From Kitagawia praeruptora (lineage: Eukaryota; Streptophyta; Magnoliopsida; Apiales; Apiaceae): a stretch of DNA of 64,000 nucleotides. Every line of letters starts with the position of its first letter. The stretch's first letter is position 1. A program made the translations under genes and the position numbers. Where the stretch lies: assembly GCA_037693485.1 (NCBI GenBank), contig CM075345.1:77125001-77189000 (forward strand), given 5' to 3'. This document shows positions 54,601-64,000 of the stretch, one piece after another. The notes under the pieces were generated by a model, which made no database searches, was not told the origin of the DNA, and saw only the letters and a list, made by a program, of their open reading frames with translations.

Positions 54601-54913
54601 AGCAGCAGGCAGTTGTTGTGCACAGCTCCTTTGGATAAGAAATCAGTTGATGGATTATGGTATGACACTTAGTAATATTCCTATGTTTTGTGATAATACT
54701 AGTGCTATTAAAATTGCAGAAAATCCAGTTCAACATTCAAGGATTAAGCACATTGATGTCAGGTATCATTTTATTAGAGAACATATTGAGAATGGTACTG
54801 TGGAACTTCATTTTGTTCCTACTAACAAATAGCTTGCAGATATTCTAACTAAACCACTTGATGAGACTACATTTAGTAGATTAGTAAGTGAGTTAGGAAT
54901 GTTAAATTTCTAG
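51612..54913 (+). pseudogene. Copia-2 pol, broken
   Basis: Protease LDSGCSGHMTG; GAG-pre-integrase WHKKLSHLNF; integrase residues D (HLDLFGP), D (SDNGTEF) and E (NGVVERKNR) all present; reverse transcriptase with YVDDIIFGST near 53972; RNase H end near 54830-54900. Interrupted by TAA 53181-53183, a frameshift near 53470 with TAG 53480-53482, TAG 53771-53773 and TAG 54830-54832. The three TAG codons each sit where Copia-1 has Gln or Trp and fit C-to-T change in CAG/CTG context. The domain order and catalytic residues are otherwise those of Copia-1 pol, so decay is recent. Confidence 0.92.
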
Positions 54914-55470
54914 ATCTTTAACATCTGCAATAGTAGCAAGGTATGTTGTTTTTAGCTTATAGACTTGATATTCTTGTCAGGATCTATATTTGATTGTTAA
55001 ATGCTTTAGCTATAACACTTTGCCTTGATAAATTTCAGTATGATAGACTTGTTAATAATTATCAGGATTAGATTTGTTATCAGGATGCTGACGTCATCAG
55101 TATTGTGTCAGTATCAGGATTGTGAAATTTGTTCAGATCCTGACGTTTACTTTGTGTAGTAATCTAATTCTGTGATGTGTTAAGTCTATGCCAGCAAGTT
55201 TTAATATTTGCATACTGATAATTTATACATCATTCAATAATTAAAAGACAAGTAGATAACAAGAAATTGTATTTTCATTAATTGAAATCATTACATATAT
55301 GGAAATGAAATACAACATATTTTTGTCTAACTTCTACTGATAATTCTATACTTGTCTATTGATATGAATTCTGAGGTACAGGACAAAGAGCATCTCAAGA
55401 AATCCATCAGGGGATTGAATAGCCTCGTCTACTCTTGGATTCCTTGTCTAGGCGACTTGAATGAGAGCAG

Positions 55471-55740
55471 CTAACTTAAATGTATAGCATCCCCATCAAG
55501 ATCAACCTCAGACTCTCGGCCAAATTCTTCATCCTCAAGTTTTGAGGAAGTTAGGGGAAAATTGTATCTAACAGATGGATGTTCTAGGAGAAACCTCTGG
55601 ATATTATCGGAAACCAATTCATCCATGATTAGTTCGATGAGAAGAGTCGTCTTTTCAAAGAGATGATCAAGAACAGGATGTTCATCGACTGTGAAAAATC
55701 TAAAGAATGGGTTTGAATGGAATTTTGGTTTGAGAAGCAT
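55471..55740 (-). CDS. Antisense ORF (89 aa) between pol and ORF3 of Copia-2
   Basis: Unknown function; not a known family to me. Minus-strand ATG at 55740 in strong plant context (CAACAATG), preceded by a C/T-rich leader (TTTCTTTTCTTCTCAACA). A CACGTG G-box lies ~145 bp upstream (within GCCACGTGG near 55880). The protein has mixed composition (MLLKPKFHSNPFFRFFTVDE; later LIMDELVSDNIQRFLLEHPS) and an acidic C-terminus (SKLEDEEFGRESEVDLDGDA). It has no stop although the sense genes around it are broken. Antisense extra ORFs are known from some Gypsy (Tat) elements; in a Copia element this would be unusual. The sequence shows an intact frame and a gene-like leader; that it is expressed is inference. 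Confidence 0.5.
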   Translation of the reverse strand: MLLKPKFHSNPFFRFFTVDEHPVLDHLFEKTTLLIELIMDELVSDNIQRFLLEHPSVRYNFPLTSSKLEDEEFGRESEVDLDGDAIHLS

Positions 55741-55874
55741 TGTTGAGAAGAAAAGAAATTGAAAGGTTTATGGAGAAAGGCATAAGGCGTCTGTTTCTTT
55801 TAAAGAAAGACGTAAGAAGCTGAACAGTCACTTGGAAGTTTTAATGAAGTCAGATGCTAATTATTGCATAAAAG

Positions 55875-55890
55875 AAAAATGCCACGTGGA
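55875..55890 (-). promoter_or_regulatory. G-box (CACGTG) upstream of the antisense ORF
   Basis: GCCACGTGG, a perfect G-box core recognised by plant bZIP/bHLH factors, at promoter distance from the antisense ATG. Whether it acts on the ORF is inference. Confidence 0.4.
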
Positions 55891-56317
55891 AACTCCATAT
55901 TAAGTCTCTGGAATCAGGATGATATTGATCAGGATTTCAAGTGTGACCATCAGGATTTGAGAAGTATTATTATTTTTAAATCACATTGCTTTTTGTGATT
56001 ATTTTGATGGAGGTCACAACAGGAAAAGGAAGCTGATCAGCATTGATTATTTATACCCTGATTTATTTCATGAAAATAAATTTTGGATTTTATTTTCCAA
56101 AAATCGTGGGTAACCGCACTTTTCAGGGACTAACACCTGTCAATCTACGTGTCAACGTGGGATAGTGGTCTGAAAGATTTGTGAAATATATTTGTTTTGA
56201 AACTCTAATCGTGTTATTGCTTTCTCTAATTTTACATTCTCTAAAGCAAAAATACTCTTGAGTTTTCAAAATCACTAATCCATTTCAAGAATTTTTCAAG
56301 TTCTTTTCAGATCAAAA

Positions 56318-59300
56318 ATGGCAGCTCAGAGAAGATTACCTAAGTCAGTAGCCTTCAAGTTTGGTGATTTTGATTTTATGACAAATAATCATGTAGCAGC
56401 CATCACCAACAAGGAAGGAGTGTCAACTGATTTTCATCCAATCATGGACTTTCTGGCGTATGGACCATTAAGTTATGCATTGACAGCATCTCCACAAATT
56501 AATCAAGCAGCTGTTACACAAGCATGGGAGAATGCTGAGGTAATTGATTCTACTCAGAGTCAATCAGGTAAGATTGTTCTACATTTAGGACAAGACTCAT
56601 TTGATATTACTGAATCTATTGTTAATTCAGTACTTCACTTACCTGTTAGTTTGATTTATGAGAATGTACCATCTGATGATAATGTGAAAACTATGTTATC
56701 TACATTAGGTTATAGTGGACCTCTAGACAACATGAGCCAGTTGAATAGGTCTTTTCTTAGAAAGGAATGGTCTTTCTTCTTTGATCAAATTGCTAAATGT
56801 TTTACTGGTAAATGTAGTTCTTTTCAGCAAATTACTTCTGTTACATCACATATTGCTTATAGTTTGCTATATGACAGAGTAATTAACATTGGTCACATTA
56901 TCTTAAGTCAGATGAGTATTAAACTTGGGTTAAGAAATCAAAGCAGGAAAATGGTTTATTATCATAGATTCATACAATTGTTTATTAACCATTTTATTCC
57001 TGATGTTGAAGCTAGATTTGGTAGGGAACATTGTGTTTCTTCTTTTGAACAGCAAAAGAGAATTTTCTCTGACATTATAAAGAATGAGAATGAAAAGAAT
57101 CTAGATGAAATACCTGCAATTTATTATCCACATCATTTTCAGGTAATTCTTAAAACTCATCTTCCTACTCTCTACAATTCTTCTTTCTTTTGTGGTGAAA
57201 TGGCTCAGGAATCTCATTTGGAGGAGAACCCACCTGTGTCTACCCAAGTAGCCTAAAACACTATAGTCTCTGAAACAATTCAAGAACCAAATTTTGATCC
57301 ACAGCCTATTGTTTCAAAGAAACCAACCTCTGGTGTTTCTCAAAAGACATCAGTTGTAAGGAATAGAAGATTTGTTGTGTCAAGTAGTAGTAATTCTAGT
57401 GAAGATGATGATGATTTAACTCTTGCTGAGAGAGCAGAATTGAAGGCTGCAATTCAACTTTCTCTGTTAGCACAAAGAGATGGAAAACCTAGCCACAGCC
57501 AGGCTGCAGTCTCCCAAAAGGCTGTAGTTCTTAAAAAGGGAAAACAGTTACTGGATACTGTCTCTCAAAAGACTATGTCTATTGAACAAAGATCTCATCC
57601 CAAGATCACTTCTGTGTCTACACCTCTTGAGTCTTCTCAGGATAAATCTTTTGCTCACTATACCAGGAGAACAAGGAGAAAGATTCAATTGTCACCTACA
57701 CACACAGAGTCTAGTCCAACTAATATCATGCAGGTCTCTACAAATGAAGCTACAATCAAGTCAGCAAATTACCATAGAGATCTGGATATTGATTCTTCAT
57801 GGGAAACTACATTATCATACAGACTGGCTATGGGACTAATTTCTCTCAAAGTGAAGTTGTCAAGGCCTGTTCTAGATTTTTTGGTTGAAAGAGTACCAAA
57901 ACTTATTTCCAGATGAATATGGACTTCTACATCAAAGACTTGACTTAATGAAGATGTATTTCTATGTATCTGTCAGAAGACAATTAGTCAAGAAATTTGG
58001 ACTCTCAAAGCATGTTACACTTCAATCACTTCATGCATATTTATTTGACAAGGATGTCATTATTGAAGATGCTTCAGCTCAAGGTGAACAACTGGAGGAA
58101 GTAGATAGTGGAAAGCAGTCAACAGAAGATACTATTGCACCAGTGGTAAATAGAAGGACAGATCAGATCACAGTCACTATAACACAAGAACCATCTAGTC
58201 AGAGGAAGGATGACTTAGGAACTGTGATAGCTGATGCTGAAAGGACTTCTGTGATGACTGAGAATGCAAGTGAGATACCCTATGATATGGGAGGAATGAC
58301 TTTGGTTGATTTTTCTGAAGATCAAACAAATTTTGTTCAGTCAGAGTCTATCCACCTTGAGGGTGAGTCTCCGCAAACAACACTTAAAGATGGTGATGTA
58401 CTAACTATGGTGTCTAATGAAGTATTACTGAAGACATCAGAGTCTAGTAAAGAACTTGAAAGTGGTATACTGGAGCCTGTAGTCTCTGGAAGGAAAGAAG
58501 ATGATTGTAAGGGTTCAGAGATTATAGCAGCTTACTCCTTGGAGAAAACCTCAATCCCCTTGCCATATGAGGAACCCTCTCTCCATGTGAGTTCAGGTAT
58601 AAAAACTCCTACTAAACCCTATTTTTCTGTAGGTCATGAGAGCACTTATCCAAATTTGAGTGATACACTTGAAAAGATGGACTTAGATCCACAAACTGAG
58701 AGGCTGGCTCCTGACCAGGCAAAAGGTGAGGTAGAAAGAGTGTTGACTTTAGTAAGTCAAAGTGAGAATGAGGGTATGGATGATCAACTCCATAGTGAGG
58801 GAGAGAAAATTAGGAAACCATCATTTGATTTCTGGGATCAGGTTTTTCCTGAATCTTGGTCTGAAAATTTGGGTATGGATGCTGGTACTTATTCATTCAT
58901 CAAACTGTATCAGAAGAATGACCTAGCACATCACAATGCAAAGCCAGAAGTTAAAGCTCAGAAGCAAAAAGAGAGGCTTGCAGGAATCATTAACAGAAGA
59001 GGTGCCAGGATAAAGCAATCTCTTGATACATATGTACCAGATGAAGTTCTTAATGATCCTAGTGTTCCTTTGTATGTACTTCCAATATCAGCTAGAATTG
59101 AGGCATCTACAGTCTCTGATTACTCTAAGGAGGAGTCAGGATTTGAAGATGTTAGTACACAGAATACTGGTGAAGGAGATGATGATCATGTTTCAGCTAC
59201 AGATCAGAAAGATGAAGATGTTGATACTTCTAATCAGGTTTTATTACTTGAATATCATACAACCCAGGCAACTTCTTCTACAAGACTTGAAGATACAGTT

Positions 59301-59609
59301 CTTTCTGATTCTGATTCTGAAGATACTAGAAGCACTTCCAACATTGAAGTTCATTATGATGTTTTGAAAGATATTCAGAATTCTCAAATTGCTATGCAAA
59401 CAAGACTTCAATCACTTGAAGATAACCAAGTCACAATTATGGAAAATCAAGCAGTTCTGATGAATATCATTTGTTCTGTTTCTGAATCTCTTGGAATTAA
59501 TGTTGCTGATGTCAAAAAGGGGGAAATAAAGACAATTCAAAGACAACAACAACAACACCAGACTGGGGGAGATAAAGAGCAGACAAAGGGAATTAAAAAG
59601 AAGAACTAG
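56318..59609 (+). pseudogene. Copia-2 ORF3, broken
   Basis: ATG at 56318 (AAAATGGCAGC). The N-terminal domain is homologous to Copia-1 ORF3 (LNRSFLRKEWSFFFDQIAKC, SSFQQITSV, YHRFIQLFINHF). TAA at 57254-57256 interrupts it in the same frame; a +1 shift near 57885-57905 moves the last part (57885-59609). After the conserved domain: an acidic run followed by AELKAAIQLSLLAQ (near 57435), which looks like a ubiquitin-interacting motif; Ser/Thr-rich linkers; a C-terminal coiled-coil-like region (DIQNSQIAMQTRLQSLED) and a Gln-rich end. No membrane segment was seen. About 1097 codons in all, shorter than Copia-1 ORF3. Confidence 0.85.
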
Positions 59610-59821
59610 TAGTGACAGTAGTGAATCTCAGCTAGGAAGTGGAAAAGGAAGAGCAGCATTAATAGTTAAAATTCTTTCTTCTAAGTACTAGATAAACGTC
59701 TACATCTGGGAAGGAGGTACTTAACTTCATAATTCTACATTCATAAATTCTATTCTGGTTGTATTGTTATATGTTTTGACATCCACAACTTAGATTTATG
59801 CTTCAGATTTTAAAGCATAAA

Positions 59822-59832
59822 TAGGGGGAGAT
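59822..59832 (+). promoter_or_regulatory. Copia-2 polypurine tract
   Basis: TAGGGGGAGAT directly before the 3' LTR. Confidence 0.85.
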
Positions 59833-60568
59833 TGTTAGGAATAATTCATGAGTTGTGATGTTAAGAATAGAATTTACACATTATACTTCTTGTAATCCTG
59901 ATCTTATAAAGGATTTAGCACTATATATAGGATTTATGTGTAAGACAATTATCTGTACAGTTTAGTCAGGAATGAACAGTGTATCGGAGACTACATGTCA
60001 GGAACAAAGAGCAAATCCTGATGATGGTCTAATACTGATGATGATCAGATACTGATGCAAGATGAAATCCTGATATCAGTCGTGTTACTGATGATGTCAT
60101 TATGGATGCTACAGAGACTGGCAAGTGCTATAAAACAGGATCGTTGTTTGAAGAACAAGCAAGAAGATATTATGAAGGAAAGAGTTTTCTATTAAAGGAA
60201 ACTATCGACTAGAAGGCAGAACATTGTCATGTATAGATTATATCTTTCTGTTATTAGTTGATAGGTAGCATTATAAATACTCTTTCTATATCATTGTAAA
60301 AAGAAAAGAACAAGCGTGTGTTGTGAGTTCGTGTGCGTAGCTTTGTATAAGGTTTGTATTCGAGAGTTCGAAACAAACAGAGAGAGATTTGTATTGTCAG
60401 CAGCTGCTAAAGGTATTGTACACCTTTGGTAGAGTTTGTATTTGATCTTATTAATACAAACAGAGTTTGATTCATTCATTTATTCTTGTTCATATAATCA
60501 AGTAAAAATCAGACACGATTATATAACTTGTATTCAACCCCCCCTTCTACAAGTTATTCGAGTTAACA
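59833..60568 (+). repeat. Copia-2 3' LTR
   Basis: 736 bp; four transitions relative to the 5' LTR seen by eye. Confidence 0.95.
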
Positions 60569-62413
60569 GTGAATAAAAGATATGACATGGCAGGAATTGT
60601 CTTACCAGGTTGGTGTAAACGGTGGTTTTATTGATCTTCGGTCGTAGCTCTAAAGGAACATGATACAAGGTGAGTTGTATATGATAGAATTACATTTATG
60701 GGCTCAGATACATAGAGGTCACATTAAGAGTGGCTCGATAAGTGCCATATTATTTTTTATTCAGAAATGCAGTCATGTTGGACAGGTCAACATACATTCA
60801 ATAAACCAGCTATATCTCTATGTAGGAAGCTTCAATTTGCAAACCATTAATTTTATAACGAATTACACTTTCTTCTCTTTCTAATGTATATTAAACAGAA
60901 GCTATGACCTTATAGATTAGAACAGTTAATTCTGCCAAGTCGGGAATAGTTTTGTCATGATGTTGACACACATTGACTTAATATGTTATATCTCTCTGTA
61001 GAAAGCTTTAATTTGCGAACAACCGTTAATTTTGTAAGAAATTACACATTCTTAGCTTTTTAATGGTATATAGAACAAAGACTTGAACCTTATGAAATAT
61101 AGCTGTTAATCCTGTCAATTTAGAATTAACAGCATCATAATCTTTCGAGTTTATTTTTACGCATACATGAGAATCAAGATATGACACAAATTAATTCTAA
61201 GACTTCGTAGGTAAGTAGGTAAATAAGTTATTAGCTGATTGTAAGCTTTCACAGTGGACCTCCTTATGTCTATTTGTTTTCTTAAGCACTTGATTTTTCT
61301 TGCTTGATGGCAGAGGTCACTATCTTGACTTCTCTCCTTGAAGAAACAATGCAAGAGGCCTCTGTAAAACAGACCAGGTGTAGTGGTTGAATGGTCGGGG
61401 TACATGGATTCCATGAGGATTTTTTCGAAGAGTGGCCTAGCTTAGATTTGGAAGATAGTTTTATGGATTTGAAAGTGTATTATTAAGAACGAATCCATAT
61501 GAGTGGTCTGATGTCAATGCCCACAGTTTACGGATACAGGTAACATCATACAACATTTGCACTCGATCATTATACTATTATTTACTTTTCTTCGAATTTT
61601 AAGTAATTTTTAGGCTTTTGTTACAGGTTTTTTTTAATGTTTTAAATGTTTTATGTTTCCCGGCATTGCACAATCAAGCAAAATTTCAGATTTTGGTTGA
61701 CGGTTATAATTCTATTGATGCATTATATCTTTACACGTATGCACTCTCACGCTAGATAATCAAATTAAAATATTTATATTTGTATTTGTAGAATTAATTA
61801 TTTTTATAACAGAAGATAGTTATGATATGTTGTACCTTTATGGGTATAAGCTTTTTAAAACTTTTCAGGAATCATATTTACACATTTTTGAGAAGCTAAT
61901 CCTAAGCAACTTTAATTGTTGGAGGGTCGGTCTCTTATTCTCTTTACTGACAGAACATTACTTATATTCTATTTTCTATGTAACACCGTTGTTCGTGATG
62001 TAAAGAATAAAATGTCAAAATGATTAAGAACTATAGCCACACATATATGATCAAATATAGACAATCGCTAATTCTTGATTCAAAATGCAGGCGTGTAATT
62101 ATAAAATATTCTCATCTCTTAAGAAATCCTATGCTTATGATTCCTTGGAAAGCTATATCAGTATCGGTTATTTAATGTGAGTTACTAATAATAATCTACA
62201 ATCATTCATTTTTGGAGTTCAAATAGATTACAAGAACTGGCCAGTAATCTGAATACATTATTCCATTGTGTTGATGTTAAATTAATATGAATATTAGCAT
62301 AAAAACATAAATTTGTATTATTTAACAAAAATAATGATTAGTGTTGTTTGATGCTTACTTTGCTCTTACTATTGGATTCATTACGGAGTATTGCACAATC
62401 AATGCTTATAGGT
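60569..62413. other. Intergenic DNA right of Copia-2, no gene seen
   Basis: Continues the sequence interrupted at 48527. Contains the imperfect tandem duplication noted separately. Short frames here show no recognisable motif. Confidence 0.5.
60786..61147 (+). repeat. Imperfect tandem duplication (~180 bp units)
   Basis: TATATCTCTATGTAGGAAGC..CAATTTGCAAACC..TTAATTTT..GAATTACACTTTCTT (from ~60786) recurs as TATATCTCTCTGTAGAAAGC..TAATTTGCGAACAACC..GAAATTACACATTCTT (from ~60980). Confidence 0.75.
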
Positions 62414-62998
62414 ATTGGTTGCAGGAATCAATTCCCAAACTAACCTAGTTTCTTGTTCATTTACCCAAACTAATCTAATTTATTCAAACATTCCCAAACT
62501 AACCTACTTTACTATTTAAACTCAGTTTTTTGGTTTTTTTCTTTTAATAGTCAATTTTGCACTTAATACATCAAGTTTGCACGAATTTCAATGTAATTAT
62601 TTAGCATTTTGGGATGTTTTTATTAATGGAAATTAATGTGAATACAGGAGGGTTCACTATTATTAATGGAAATTAATGTGAATACAGGGGGTTCACTATT
62701 ATTAATGGGAAATTAATGTGAATACAAGGGGGTTATATATATATATCTTATAACATCAATTTAATTTCCCAAATAATAATAGTGAACCCCCTGTATTCAC
62801 ATTAATTTCCACTAATAATATTTTATATACATAAAATTAATAGTAAATGAATTAAGAAAACTATTAAAAGAAAAAAAACCAAAAAATTGAGTTTAAATAG
62901 TAAACTAGGTTAGTTTGGGAAAGTTTGAAAAAACTAGGTTAGTTTGGGAAAATGAACAAGAAACTAGGTTAGTTTGGGAATTGATTCCTGCAACCAAT
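62414..62998. mobile_element. TIR element with internal repeats (585 bp)
   Basis: ATTGGTTGCAGGAATCAATT..CCCAAACTAACCTAG is mirrored at the right end (CTAGGTTAGTTTGGG..AATTGATTCCTGCAACCAAT), inverted repeats of ~150 bp. Inside, GGAAATTAATGTGAATACAG + GGTTCACTATTATTAAT occurs three times in tandem (62619-62735) and once inverted (62768-62815). No coding. Confidence 0.8.
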
Positions 62999-63018
62999 CA
63001 CTACAGCAAAACTGGCCA

Positions 63019-63303
63019 TTAGTAACGGATATATCCGTTACTAATGACATTAGTAACGGATATAACCGTTACTAATCGTCCGTCACAATTGCTTTTTTTA
63101 AAAATTAGTAACGGATTTATCCCTTACTAATTAGTAACGGATTTTCAGTATATTAGTAACGGATATATCCGTTACTAATTTGTAACGGATATTTATATTA
63201 GTAACGGATATATCCGTTACTAATTTGTAACGGATATTTATAATTAGTAACGGATATATCCGTTACTAATTTGTAACGGATATTTATAATTAGTAACGGA
63301 TAA
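63019..63303. repeat. Palindromic subterminal repeats of the CACTA element
   Basis: About ten copies of TTAGTAACGGAT in both orientations, several joined as the perfect palindrome TAACGGATATATCCGTTA with ATTAG/CTAAT shoulders. In En/Spm such subterminal repeats are transposase binding sites. Confidence 0.85.
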
Positions 63304-63630
63304 TGATGTGAAGAATGACTGGAACACGAAACTGAAGAAGAAGTTACAGGCAACAAAGGACTCCTACTTGGCTACAATTAATCAAACTCCTACTTGTATT
63401 GTTTCACATCAGAAATGTGTGCACACACATATGTTTAAACCATGACACGTATATTTAAAACACATAAACTACACATGTAAAAAACAATTACTGATCCAAG
63501 CTAGGACAAGGAATATAACTTACTGCAAGCTTTGTTAAAGCTTTAAGACTTAACAAAATGAACCCCCAGAAGGCATAAATAGTCTACATAAGCAGCAGGA
63601 TACATATTTTTTTAAAAAAAACAAACTGAC
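63304..63630. other. CACTA interior between repeats and exon
   Basis: No clear coding. A last small transposase exon or the 3' UTR may lie here, but no junction could be assigned. Confidence 0.4.
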
Positions 63631-63882
63631 CTTGAGCAATGTTTTGACCTCCTCCATGTCTGCCTTAAGTCCCGCCATTTCCGCTCCAAGTGATTGTGAT
63701 GGGTTGACCGAAGCAAGTGCAAGGGAAGATGAATATAGTTGTTTCTTCGTGCTACACGAACTAACTCCTCGAACCCGATTTTTTTTGTCCTCGCCAAGTA
63801 CTTGGCTCAATGCATCGGAACTAATATCATCCGTTGGGACTCCAGATTCAAGCATTTTAACATGAATTTCTTTGACTTTTTC
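63631..63882 (-). CDS. CACTA transposase-like protein, C-terminal exon
   Basis: An 84-codon exon bounded by AG (..ATGCAG|GAAAAAG at 63882) and GT (CTCAAG|GTCAGT at 63631) on the minus strand. It contains a VKEIHVKMLESG start, LSQVLGEDKKNRVRGVSS (the 'LG-x-x-x-x-x-RVRG' motif found near the C-terminus of plant Ptta/En/Spm transposase-family proteins), and a helical end EMAGLKADMEEVKTLLK. The upstream exons are beyond the window. The family call rests on the RVRG motif, the helix and the CACTA end nearby. Confidence 0.6.
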
Positions 63883-63970
63883 CTGCATTTATTCAAGCAG
63901 GAAACAAGCTTATAAATTAAGTTTAGAATAAGAACTCAATAATATATAAACATACACCACGAAATAAGTA

Positions 63971-63992
63971 CATATATATATATATATATATA
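63971..63992. repeat. (TA)n microsatellite
   Basis: Short pure TA run at the window edge, probably within the CACTA element. Confidence 0.8.
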
Positions 63993-64000
63993 TCGAACAA

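Larger units (their letters stand above)
54914..56317 (+). promoter_or_regulatory. Copia-2 pol-ORF3 spacer with inverted LTR motifs
   Basis: 1.4 kb. Seven TCAGGAT motifs (about 54978, 55063, 55079, 55110, 55914, 55928, 55950), the reverse complement of ATCCTGA in the LTR. Contains the antisense ORF (55471-55740). It ends in a leader-like stretch (CAAGTTCTTTTCAGATCAAA) before the ORF3 ATG. Confidence 0.5.
48528..60568 (+). mobile_element. Copia-2: complete but mutated Sirevirus-like LTR retrotransposon (12.0 kb)
   Basis: LTRs of 736 bp (48528-49263 and 59833-60568), target duplication GTGAA (48523-48527 and 60569-60573). Same plan as Copia-1: primer site, gag, pol, spacer, ORF3, polypurine tract. 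By eye the LTRs differ at four positions, all transitions (about 0.5 percent). Coding lesions: gag stop at 49856 and frameshifts near 50840-50870 and in the A7 run 51240-51246; pol stops at 53181, 53771 and 54830 and a frameshift plus stop near 53470-53482; ORF3 stop at 57254 and a frameshift near 57885-57905. It could move only with proteins from another copy. Confidence 0.95.
62999..64000 (-). mobile_element. CACTA (En/Spm) transposon, one end (runs off the right edge)
   Basis: Terminus CACTACAGCAAAACTGGCC at 62999 followed by dense subterminal repeats and, further in, a transposase-like exon on the minus strand pointing toward this end. The element therefore lies with its 3' terminus here; the rest is outside the window. 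Confidence 0.75.

Noticed and set aside
63019..63303. Regular short palindromic repeats resembling a CRISPR array
   Set aside because: Spacers are not unique, repeats are nearly contiguous, and position next to a CACTA terminus in a plant genome explains them as transposase binding repeats.
63632..63865. Plus-strand 77-codon frame
   Set aside because: Antisense shadow of the CACTA transposase exon, which has splice junctions and a family motif.

Overview
The window is nuclear DNA of a flowering plant, most likely a eudicot. It is AT-rich, full of plant transposable elements, carries a short interstitial TTTAGGG-type telomere motif, and holds one recognisable host gene, a bZIP factor of the FD (florigen partner) family. 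The plant family cannot be fixed from sequence alone. The third-ORF proteins of the two Copia elements resemble, from memory, ones common in campanulid genomes; that is a weak hint.

Layout. 1-830: ends of minus-strand Helitrons. 1165-1375: CGGGTT-rich repeat. 2513-9584: a chain of non-autonomous inverted-repeat elements, most separated by (TA)n microsatellites. 10284-11466: the FD-like gene on the minus strand, three exons, 193 aa. 11557-13772: four small DNA transposons crowded upstream of its start codon. 13900-28040: Copia-1, a 14.1-kb Sirevirus-like element with 1291-bp LTRs, target duplication CCCTC, uninterrupted gag, pol and a 1584-aa third ORF; it sits inside an older MITE. 28357-32124: Helitrons, a Stowaway and a short inverted-repeat element. 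32659-33363: probable solo LTR. 33866-35045: a long-TIR element with internal tandem repeats. 36688-47144: a rearranged Ty3/Gypsy chromovirus on the minus strand with three LTR copies (partial, complete, partial) and two internal deletions. 48528-60568: Copia-2, a 12.0-kb relative of Copia-1 with 736-bp LTRs, target duplication GTGAA, about nine disabling lesions, and an antisense ORF between pol and ORF3. 62414-62998: a TIR element. 62999-64000: one end of a CACTA (En/Spm) transposon with palindromic subterminal repeats and a C-terminal transposase exon.

How the parts work together. The FD-like protein keeps the bZIP and the C-terminal R-x-x-T-A-P-F motif that in FD binds 14-3-3 and florigen. 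Its upstream region is almost entirely transposon DNA. Copia-1 has everything visible for self-mobilisation. Copia-2 has the same gene order but is dead in coding terms, although its LTRs are nearly identical. Three shared design features of the two Copia elements stand out: pol lies in the -1 frame relative to gag next to a conserved TTTGCAG|GGC junction; ORF3 is preceded by a gene-like leader; and a short motif abundant in each element's LTR reappears, reverse-complemented, in the spacer before ORF3.
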